Origin: JADKIH01 sp031427625 | GTDB taxonomy: Bacteria; Bacteroidota; Bacteroidia; AKYH767-A; 2013-40CM-41-45 | DNA: 6,503 nucleotides | Assembly: GCA_031427625.1 (NCBI GenBank) | Contig: JANPNV010000148.1 | Span: forward strand, 1 to 6,503 | Reading direction: 5' to 3' | Shown: positions 1-6,467 of the stretch, in pieces | Numbering within the stretch: the first letter of the stretch is position 1 | Layout: the number at the start of each line of letters is the position of its first letter | Notes under the pieces: model-generated | Databases searched by the model: none | The model's input: the letters and a program-made list of their open reading frames with translations, nothing else | What the model was told of the DNA's origin: nothing | Position numbers and translations under genes: made by a program

Positions 1-1
1 T

Positions 2-1276
2 ATTTCAATCTGTGATGCAGGACTTCCGTTGCCGGCACTCTGTGTGAATGATACTCTAATCATTACAGTTAACGCTGTGAATGATACGCTAATTGTAGCA
101 AACGATTATATCACGACAAATGAAGACTTTTCAGTAAGTGGTAATGTAATCACCGTTGCTGATTACGATCCGGACGGAACAACTCTTACCGCCAATACAA
201 CACCTGTTGCTGGCCCTTATCATGGAGTTATCAGTATTAATACTAATGGAAGTTTTACCTATACGCCGTCTGCTGACTACTTCGGAGAAGATACCGTTGT
301 GATTTCAATCTGCGATTCTGGTTTTCCTTTACCGGCAATTTGCCTGAACGATACATTGTTTATCACAATAAATCCTTTTAACGAAGCACCGATTATAGGT
401 AATGACGCGATAACGACCGATGAAGATACTCCAGTGAGTGGAACTATACTTACTGCAGCCGACTGGGATCCTGACTTTACTATACTAAAAGCAAATACGA
501 CTCCTGTAGCTGGTCCTTATCATGGTATCATCAATATAAATACAGATGGAACCTATACATATACTCCTTCAAACAATTATTATGGAATTGATACCGTAAT
601 TATTGCAGTATGCGATTCAGGTGTACCACTTCCGGCACTTTGTGTGAATGATACACTTATAATAACAATCAACCCGGTCAACGATACACTTATCGTCGCG
701 AACGACAATATTGTTACGAATGAAGATGTCCCTGTGAGTGGCAACGTTATTACGGCTGCTGATTACGATCCGGATAACACTACACTTACAGCAAATACAG
801 TTGCTGTAGCTGGTCCTTACCATGGAACTATTAATATCAATTCGAATGGAAGTTACACCTATACTCCGGCATCTAATTACTATGGCGAAGACACGGTGGT
901 GATTTCTATATGCGATGCTGGGCTTCCTATGCCTGCTACTTGCCTGAATGATACTTTGTTTATCACAGTGAATCCGGTGAACGACCCTCCTGTTATTGCT
1001 AATAATACAGTAGTTACAAATGAGGACAATCCTGTTAGCGGAACAATTCTTTCCGTTGGCGATTATGATCCAGATGGCACGACATTGACTGTGAATACAA
1101 CTCCCGTTGCAGGACCTTATCATGGAATCATAATTATAAATTCTGATGGAACATACACATACACACCTTCACCAAATTATTATGGAACAGATACAATAAT
1201 TATTGCTGTTTGCGATTCGGGATTCCCACTTCCAGCAATATGTGTAAATAATACCCTGGTGATTACTATAAATTCT
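2..1276 (+). repeat. Tandem 300-bp coding repeats (cadherin/Ig-like), alternating A and B types
   Basis: Four consecutive in-frame units of exactly 300 bp (77-376, 377-676, 677-976, 977-1276) follow the last 75 bp of another unit (2-76). Each encodes about 100 residues with a D-x-D-P-D turn, the invariant VAGPYHG core, G[ST][YF]TYTP, YxGxDT and a Cys pair, then an NDTL/NNTL tail ending the beta sandwich. Units 1 and 3 (type A) share SGNVIT, VVISICD and CLNDTLFIT. Units 2 and 4 (type B) share SGTIL, IIAVCDSG and CVN[DN]TL. Hand-counted protein identity is about 79% A1-A2, 71% B1-B2 and 62-66% A-B. The array probably continues upstream of the window. A shorter, diverged unit at 1277-1558 marks its downstream edge. 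Confidence 0.95.
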
Positions 1277-3199
1277 GTTAACGATTTATGTAACGCTAAC
1301 AATGATACAACTGATGTTTGCTCAGACGCTACTCTTGTGGTAAACCCTCTTGCAAACGACACCGATATTGATGGTGACTCACTGTTTATCTCAGCCATCG
1401 TTCAGCCATCAAATGGAACAGCTTCTACGAATGGAATAACAATAACATATACGCCTAATGCCGGATACTTCGGACCGGATTCAATTCTTTATACCGTTTG
1501 CGACAATGGCATTCCGCAGCTTTGTTCGAATGCTATGGTCTATATCGATGTTCATGGTCTTACTTCAATCAACATTCTCGCTTCAGAAGTGTTATGTTAT
1601 GGTGGCAGCACGGGTTCTGTGTCAACAACTCCAACAGGCAACTCACCATTTACTTATGCATGGAGCAATAGTGCAACGACTCGAGTGATTTCAAATATTC
1701 CAGCAGGAACATATTGGGTAACCATAACTGATTCATTGGGATGTTCGGCAAAAGACACAGCAATTGTTAGTCAGCCATCTGCACCTATATCAATCAATGC
1801 AATTGTTACAGATGCAAGATGTTTCGGTGACAATTCCGGGGCTGTATCGATTAATGTAAGTGGTGGAACATCGCCATATACTTATCAGTGGAACAATAGC
1901 GATACGACACAAAACCTTTCACAAGCGTCAGCCGGAAATTACACACTCGTAGTGACTGATGCTTATGGGTGCATGGATTCTGTTAACAGTACCGTTTCTC
2001 AACCCGTAAGCACTATATCAATTGCATCAACAATGAATGCTTCCAATTGTCTTAATAATACACAGGGAAGTATTGATATCACTGTTTCAGGTGGATCTCC
2101 GGGATATTCATATTCATGGAGTAACGGACAATTGACTGAAGACATATCAGACATTGCAGGTTCTTATACTGTAATTGTTACAGATATTAAAAACTGTCTT
2201 GATTCGACAACAATAAATATAACAGATAATTCATCCTTCGTCATTTCCACCACTGATTCACTTATGTTCTGTGTTGGTGATAGTGCCCTATTAACTTCAG
2301 CAACAAGTGCAGCATCTTACCAATGGTATGAAAGCGGCAATGTGATTTCAGGTGCAACCTCAGTAAATTTTGTTGCCACACAAAGCGGTAATTATACGAT
2401 GACGATTAATGGCACTTGCGGAACATTGACATCAAATTCGATTACAGTATCGGTGGCATCACCACCTTCGCTTACGATAATAGGTACTACAGAAATCTGC
2501 TACGGATCATCCATTGCACTCTTTGCAAGTGGAGCGACCAATTACGTATGGACACCTTCAGCAAGTCTTCTTAATCCTAACTCTGCAAATCCATCAGCAT
2601 CTCCACTGGTAACAACGACCTATTCTGTTACAGGATATAATCAGGGATGCTCTTCTGATACTCAAACTACGATTATTGTACACCCGCTTCCTGTAGTAAA
2701 TATTACAGCAGGACCATATGATTGTAAAAAAGGATCTCAGTTGATGGCAACAGGCGGAAACAGTTATTTATGGATGCCGATAACCGGTCTTGATTTCAGC
2801 AACATTGCCAATCCTGTTGCAATACCTGGAGTTTCTACTACTTACATTGTTGTTGCGAGAGATTCTAATCTTTGTTCGAATTCCGACACGATAGATATCA
2901 GAGTTAATTGCGATTCACTCGGAATTCCTTCCGGAATATCGCCTGATAACGATGGTGTAAATGATGCATGGGTTATCGATGGACTCGATAGATATCCTGG
3001 AAATAACTTAAAGATATTTAACAGATGGGGAAATATAGTTTACGGTGCGCGTCCATACAATAATGACTGGAAAGGGAATTGTACAACCGGCGGAACATTG
3101 ATAGGAGACCAGCTACCCGACGGAACATACTATTACATTCTTGAACTTGGAGAAGCTGGCAAACCGACACGTACAGGATATATAGAGATCCGACGATAA
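2..3199 (+). CDS. Large T9SS-secreted surface adhesin with cadherin/Ig-like and SprB repeats, type B sorting domain (5' partial)
   Basis: This is the C-terminal 1065 residues of a giant cell-surface protein. The frame is open from base 2 and the first residues (ISICDAGLPLPALC) already match the repeat, so the TTG at 29 is not a start and the true start lies upstream. Visible domains in order: a repeat tail (2-76), four 100-residue cadherin/Big_9-like Ig repeats (77-1276), a degenerate fifth with a classic NDTDIDGDSL motif (1277-1558), three SprB-type repeats (1562-2236), one Ig-like domain (2237-2467), two related PKD/Ig-like domains with W-x-P...TTTY motifs (2468-2911), and the gliding-motility C-terminal domain. 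Such proteins are exported by the T9SS and act in adhesion or gliding, SprB being the model; which of these applies here is unknown. The frame is intact to TAA at 3197-3199. The PorP/SprF gene starts 9 nt later, supporting co-expression. The function class is secure; the ligand is not predictable. Confidence 0.93.
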   Translation: MSICDAGLPLPALCVNDTLIITVNAVNDTLIVANDYITTNEDFSVSGNVITVADYDPDGTTLTANTTPVAGPYHGVISINTNGSFTYTPSADYFGEDTVVISICDSGFPLPAICLNDTLFITINPFNEAPIIGNDAITTDEDTPVSGTILTAADWDPDFTILKANTTPVAGPYHGIININTDGTYTYTPSNNYYGIDTVIIAVCDSGVPLPALCVNDTLIITINPVNDTLIVANDNIVTNEDVPVSGNVITAADYDPDNTTLTANTVAVAGPYHGTININSNGSYTYTPASNYYGEDTVVISICDAGLPMPATCLNDTLFITVNPVNDPPVIANNTVVTNEDNPVSGTILSVGDYDPDGTTLTVNTTPVAGPYHGIIIINSDGTYTYTPSPNYYGTDTIIIAVCDSGFPLPAICVNNTLVITINSVNDLCNANNDTTDVCSDATLVVNPLANDTDIDGDSLFISAIVQPSNGTASTNGITITYTPNAGYFGPDSILYTVCDNGIPQLCSNAMVYIDVHGLTSINILASEVLCYGGSTGSVSTTPTGNSPFTYAWSNSATTRVISNIPAGTYWVTITDSLGCSAKDTAIVSQPSAPISINAIVTDARCFGDNSGAVSINVSGGTSPYTYQWNNSDTTQNLSQASAGNYTLVVTDAYGCMDSVNSTVSQPVSTISIASTMNASNCLNNTQGSIDITVSGGSPGYSYSWSNGQLTEDISDIAGSYTVIVTDIKNCLDSTTINITDNSSFVISTTDSLMFCVGDSALLTSATSAASYQWYESGNVISGATSVNFVATQSGNYTMTINGTCGTLTSNSITVSVASPPSLTIIGTTEICYGSSIALFASGATNYVWTPSASLLNPNSANPSASPLVTTTYSVTGYNQGCSSDTQTTIIVHPLPVVNITAGPYDCKKGSQLMATGGNSYLWMPITGLDFSNIANPVAIPGVSTTYIVVARDSNLCSNSDTIDIRVNCDSLGIPSGISPDNDGVNDAWVIDGLDRYPGNNLKIFNRWGNIVYGARPYNNDWKGNCTTGGTLIGDQLPDGTYYYILELGEAGKPTRTGYIEIRR
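1562..2236 (+). repeat. Three tandem SprB-type repeats within the adhesin
   Basis: Three units of 75, 76 and 74 residues (1562-1786, 1787-2014, 2015-2236) each read roughly I-x-I...C(Y/F/L)G/N...GS/A-V/I...SPF/Y-x-Y-x-W-S/N-N...AGxYxVxVTD...C...DS. This matches the SprB repeat family (PF13573 from memory), found in Bacteroidota gliding adhesins and large T9SS cargo. Each unit carries two cysteines about 45-48 residues apart. The units are much less alike than the 300-bp repeats, so they form an older array. They lie between the cadherin-like stalk and the Ig/PKD-like domains next to the sorting domain. Confidence 0.85.
2921..3196 (+). other. T9SS type B (gliding motility-associated) C-terminal sorting domain
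   Basis: The last 92 residues of the adhesin match the CHU_C / gliding motility-associated C-terminal domain (TIGR04131 and PF13585 from memory). Visible landmarks are IPSGISPDNDGVNDAW at the start, IFNRWGNIVY in the middle, a Y-x-N-D-W-x-G motif, LPDGTYYY, and a terminal GYIEIRR. In the known family this domain directs passage through the T9SS outer-membrane translocon. Unlike type A domains, it often depends on a cognate SprF/PorP-like protein, and one is encoded immediately downstream. The domain is full length with no missing core motif. Confidence 0.93.
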
Positions 3200-3208
3200 A
3201 ATATTACG

Positions 3209-4192
3209 ATGAATATTGATGAAACACAAAAAGAGATGAATACGATTCATGAAACAACAACCAGGTGTAAGAAGGCGATAAGCCTTCTTACTTTCCTGCT
3301 CATGTTATGTCTGAAATCGAATGCGCAGTTCGATCCGATGTTTACTCAGTACATGAACAATGAGATGTTTATTAACCCTGCTTATACAGGTACACGTGAT
3401 GTATTGGCGGCAACTCTGCTGTATCGAAATCAATGGGCGGGACTTGAAGGGGCACCGAAAACTCAGACATTTTGTATTCACTCACCACTGGGTGATTACA
3501 GCGGAGCCGGTTTGTCGTTCATGAATGAAAATATCGGAATCACCAACATAATCCGTGCGAATGCAAATTACTCGTACAGAATACAAACAAGCGACTTATC
3601 ACATCTTTCATTCGGTATCGATGGCGGAATAATCAATTACCGTCAGAGCATGCAGGATCTTATTCTCGTCAATCAGAATGATCATTTATTTACACCCAAT
3701 CAACAAAATGTATTTGCCCCGAACGCTGGTTTCGGATTATTCTTTTATAAAAAGAATTTCTATTTAGGACTTTCTACTCCAAGGATGATAAAAAACTCTT
3801 TCAGGCCAAATTCTTCGTCAAAGGTTCAGAATAGTGCATCGCCAAAAGACTGGCATTACTATCTAACATCTTCAATTATTATTGACGTCTCTGATGATTT
3901 TAAATTCAAGCCATCCATCATGATGAAAGAAGTTGCCGGTGCTCCTATTCAGGGAGAAATATCACTACAAGGACTTGTAAGGGATTTCTGGTGGTTTGGT
4001 ACAAGTTATCGATCCGGTGATGCCCTTTCTGTAATTCTGGGAATGCAGATGACACCACAGTTACGACTATTTTACTCATATGATTACTCTTTTACCCCAC
4101 TCCAAAGTTATAATGCGGGTACACATGAAATAACCATTGGCTATGATTTTACGTTTAAGAAGAAGAGAATTACTTCTCCCAGACTATTTTAA
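3209..4192 (+). CDS. PorP/SprF family type IX secretion outer-membrane protein
   Basis: This encodes a 327-residue member of the PorP/SprF family (TIGR03519 from memory), predicted to be an outer-membrane beta barrel. Family signatures are FDPMFTQYMNNEMFINPAYTGTR (residues 41-63) just after the signal peptide, LYRNQWAGLEGAPKTQ (71-86), HSPLG (91-95) and GTHEITIGYDF near the end (304-314). A hydrophobic segment ending in SNA-Q predicts cleavage before Gln40. Cys34 is preceded by Leu, so no lipobox is formed. The ATG at 3209 lies 9 nt after the adhesin stop. An in-frame ATG at 3236 would remove an acidic stretch and give a more usual 31-residue leader, so the start is uncertain; neither has a convincing ribosome binding site. 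In Flavobacterium johnsoniae, SprF is needed to secrete the adjacent SprB, so this protein is probably the partner of the upstream adhesin (inference). A 10-bp hairpin lies in its leader codons. Confidence 0.92.
   Translation: MNIDETQKEMNTIHETTTRCKKAISLLTFLLMLCLKSNAQFDPMFTQYMNNEMFINPAYTGTRDVLAATLLYRNQWAGLEGAPKTQTFCIHSPLGDYSGAGLSFMNENIGITNIIRANANYSYRIQTSDLSHLSFGIDGGIINYRQSMQDLILVNQNDHLFTPNQQNVFAPNAGFGLFFYKKNFYLGLSTPRMIKNSFRPNSSSKVQNSASPKDWHYYLTSSIIIDVSDDFKFKPSIMMKEVAGAPIQGEISLQGLVRDFWWFGTSYRSGDALSVILGMQMTPQLRLFYSYDYSFTPLQSYNAGTHEITIGYDFTFKKKRITSPRLF
3267..3291 (+). other. Perfect 10-bp hairpin in the start region of the PorP/SprF gene
   Basis: The arms GTAAGAAGGC (3267-3276) and GCCTTCTTAC (3282-3291) are exact reverse complements separated by the 5-nt loop GATAA. 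The structure lies in the signal-peptide codons, 31 to 58 nt after the two candidate starts. Only a short run of three T follows, so it does not look like an efficient intrinsic terminator. It could alter ribosome initiation, transcript stability or the ratio of adhesin to partner protein, but it could also be a by-product of the Lys-Lys-Ala and Ser-Leu-Leu codons. The sequence shows the structure only; the role is unproven. Confidence 0.45.
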
Positions 4193-4216
4193 ATCAAAAA
4201 TTAACAATAATTGAAA

Positions 4217-6418
4217 ATGAAGAGGTTTAATAAATATTTCATATTGTGCTTTATGGTAATGCCTGGCATCGCTTTCGCTCAGGCCAGCCTGAAAAAAGCA
4301 AATAAACTCTATGATAATCTCTCATATTCTATGGCAATACCTGAATACCTGAAAGCATTGAAAGATGAGCCGGGAAATTCTGAAGCATTAATCCATCTTG
4401 CCAATTGTTACAGACTAATCAACGATGCAAAAAATGCAGAAATCTGGTATGCCAAGGTTGCAGAGATTCCATCAGTAAACCCAACATACATATTATATTA
4501 TGCACAGGCTTTGATGAGCAATGAAAATTATGCTGAAGCCGAAATCTGGATTTCAAAATACAGGGAATTAAATGGACACGACGAAAGAGCTGAGCGAATG
4601 ATTGAATCTCTTAAAAATATAAATTCGCTAAAAGATGACAGTTCTAGTTTCCTAATAACAAATCTTTCGGTCAATAGCGACAATGGTGACTTTTGTCCGG
4701 TTTATTATAAGAACGGAATTGTATTTTCCTCTTCACGTACGAAAGCTGAAATTATACAGCGAACACAAACCTCGACAGGATTTCCATTCTATACAATTTA
4801 TTTCGCAAAAGGAAAAGAAGATAAATTTGCAAAACCGGAAATTTTCTCTTCTTCCATAACAACAAAATTTAATAACGGCCCTGTTTGTTTTAATAAGGCC
4901 GGAAATGAAATCTATGTTACCAGAAATAATATTGAAGATGGTAAAATCAGAAAAAGCGACAGCGGCGAAGTTAAACTCAAGATTTTTATACTTAAAAAAT
5001 CAGGTAGTGATTGGGGAAAAGAAGTAGCCTTCGAACACAACAATGATAATTACAATTGTGCACACCCTTGTATATCACGAGATGGGAATAAATTATATTT
5101 CACTTCCGATATGCCAGGAGGATTCGGAGGAATGGATATATATGTATCTGACAAATTAAAAAAAGGGTGGGGAACTCCTGTTAATCTTGGATCGAAAATA
5201 AATACTGCCGATAACGATGGATTTCCATTTATTGATGAAAATGGCGGATTGTATTTTGCAAGTACAGGTCATGGCGGCTTAGGGGGCTACGATATTTACT
5301 ACTGTTCTAAATCGACAGATGGATTTTCAAATCCTGTGAATATGGGCTATCCGATAAATACAGCCAGCGATGACTTTGCTATTGTTCAGAATGAAGAAGG
5401 AACTTCGGGTTATTTTACTTCAAACCGTATTGGCAAAAACACCAACGACGACATTTATTATTTTAAGAGAATGTCTGTTATGATGAATGTTATTGTTTAT
5501 GATGTTAAAACGAGAATGCCTTTACCTGCATCATCGTTAAGAATCCTTGAAGCAAATTCGCAGAAGAATATTGAACTTTCAAGTAATGGCGGTGGAGTTA
5601 AAGTATTTCTGACTCCAGGAAAAAAATACAAACTAATAGCACAGAATAACAAATACTCTACTGACACTATTGATATCGATGCCGATAAATATTCGGCTGG
5701 TTCATTGCAAAGTCTGTCAATCCCTCTTCAAAAATCGTTTGTTAAAAGTTACATTGCTGGAAAGATTGTCTACAATGTCGATAGCATTGGAATTGAAGGT
5801 GTAGAAGTGAGAATAGTAAATAAAGAAACTGGCGAAGAGAGAACGACAACAACTGCTTCTGACGGCTCATACCGATTCGACAATCTGGCAATGGACTCCC
5901 GTTATCTTCTTGATGCACGTAAATTTGATTGTGTATCGATGCCGGTTGAAGTTTCTACGGAAGATTTTGATGAAAAAGCAATGACCACATTGAATGTCTC
6001 GCTTAAATGTGTTGAAGATGTAGTAAAACTTGAAAATATTTATTTTGATCTGGACAAATACGATTTACGACAGGATGCTAAACCTGAGCTTAATAAAATT
6101 GTCTCATTAATGAAATCAAATCCAGACATCAGAATCGAATTACGTTCACATACCGATTGTCGCGGTGATGCAAAATACAATCTATGGCTATCGGAACGTC
6201 GCGCCAAGTCGGCTGTTGTCTATCTAAAGAAAAACGGAATTCATATATCCAGAATGATTGCAAAAGGATATGGGGAAAGCAAACCGGTCAATGGCTGCGA
6301 ATGTGAAAGCAATACAAGAGCAAATTGTTCGGAGGAACAATATCAGGCTAACAGGAGAACAGAGTTTAGGATTTTATCAAATACTCATGATGAAGTGTTA
6401 TCCCAACGAAAAAAATAA
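4217..6418 (+). CDS. PorE-like OmpA-family protein: TPR, PD40 propeller, CRD-like, OmpA_C
   Basis: This encodes a 733-residue exported protein with a type I signal peptide (MKRFNK, hydrophobic core, AFA-Q cleavage near residue 21). Cys11 follows Leu, so it is not an obvious lipoprotein. Domains in order: TPR-like helices (about 23-135); a WD40/PD40 beta-propeller (about 145-415) with blades such as LYFTSDMPGGFGGMDIY (293-309) and LYFASTGHGGLGGYDIYY (345-362); a possible beta sandwich (about 421-508); a carboxypeptidase regulatory-like domain with DGSYRF (about 511-598); and OmpA_C (about 606-720). Asp647 and Arg662 match the diaminopimelate-binding pair of E. coli OmpA (D271 and R286), so peptidoglycan binding is expected. 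The architecture is that of T9SS PorE. With the adhesin and PorP/SprF genes upstream, it may anchor their complex to the wall (inference). I chose ATG 4217, 24 nt after the previous stop, over an in-frame TTG at 4211 because it gives a normal leader. Confidence 0.92.
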   Translation: MKRFNKYFILCFMVMPGIAFAQASLKKANKLYDNLSYSMAIPEYLKALKDEPGNSEALIHLANCYRLINDAKNAEIWYAKVAEIPSVNPTYILYYAQALMSNENYAEAEIWISKYRELNGHDERAERMIESLKNINSLKDDSSSFLITNLSVNSDNGDFCPVYYKNGIVFSSSRTKAEIIQRTQTSTGFPFYTIYFAKGKEDKFAKPEIFSSSITTKFNNGPVCFNKAGNEIYVTRNNIEDGKIRKSDSGEVKLKIFILKKSGSDWGKEVAFEHNNDNYNCAHPCISRDGNKLYFTSDMPGGFGGMDIYVSDKLKKGWGTPVNLGSKINTADNDGFPFIDENGGLYFASTGHGGLGGYDIYYCSKSTDGFSNPVNMGYPINTASDDFAIVQNEEGTSGYFTSNRIGKNTNDDIYYFKRMSVMMNVIVYDVKTRMPLPASSLRILEANSQKNIELSSNGGGVKVFLTPGKKYKLIAQNNKYSTDTIDIDADKYSAGSLQSLSIPLQKSFVKSYIAGKIVYNVDSIGIEGVEVRIVNKETGEERTTTTASDGSYRFDNLAMDSRYLLDARKFDCVSMPVEVSTEDFDEKAMTTLNVSLKCVEDVVKLENIYFDLDKYDLRQDAKPELNKIVSLMKSNPDIRIELRSHTDCRGDAKYNLWLSERRAKSAVVYLKKNGIHISRMIAKGYGESKPVNGCECESNTRANCSEEQYQANRRTEFRILSNTHDEVLSQRKK

Positions 6419-6437
6419 TCAGCATTATTAGATATTT

Positions 6438-6467
6438 AAGCGGAGAAATTATCTCCGCTTTTTTTTT
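6438..6467 (+). terminator. Intrinsic (Rho-independent) terminator of the three-gene unit
   Basis: The arms AAGCGGAGA (6438-6446) and TCTCCGCTT (6452-6460) form a perfect 9-bp stem around the 5-nt loop AATTA. A run of nine T (6459-6467) follows, its first two bases overlapping the stem. It begins 19 nt after the stop codon of the OmpA-family gene, the expected place for the end of the operon. The other strand lacks a matching T run after the stem, so it appears to work in the + direction only. No comparable structure lies in the 9-nt and 24-nt gaps between the genes. Confidence 0.9.

Noticed and set aside
29..31. TTG as the start codon of the adhesin
   Set aside because: The same frame is open to the window edge, and residues encoded at 2-28 already match the repeat consensus, so the gene begins upstream.
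617..1123. Antisense open frame of 168 codons across the 300-bp repeats
   Set aside because: It is the mirror of the repeat coding sequence. Its own translation is repetitive, rich in Ile, Ser, Arg and Cys, and matches no family I know. One stop-free antisense frame recurs because the units repeat.
77..1276. CRISPR array or non-coding satellite as an explanation of the periodicity
   Set aside because: The period is 300 bp with no spacers, the units are in frame without stops, and they encode a recognisable Ig-like fold.
1180..1398. Antisense open frame of 72 codons
   Set aside because: It lies wholly inside the adhesin reading frame, with no recognisable domain and no promoter or ribosome binding site.
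1458..1688. Second + strand frame of 76 codons inside the adhesin
   Set aside because: It overlaps well-supported Ig-like and SprB repeat codons in another frame and resembles no known protein.
6324..6341. Inverted repeat ATTGTTC-GGAG-GAACAAT near the end of the OmpA-family gene
   Set aside because: A 7-bp stem is expected by chance in 6.5 kb of AT-rich sequence. It has no T run and lies within conserved coding sequence.
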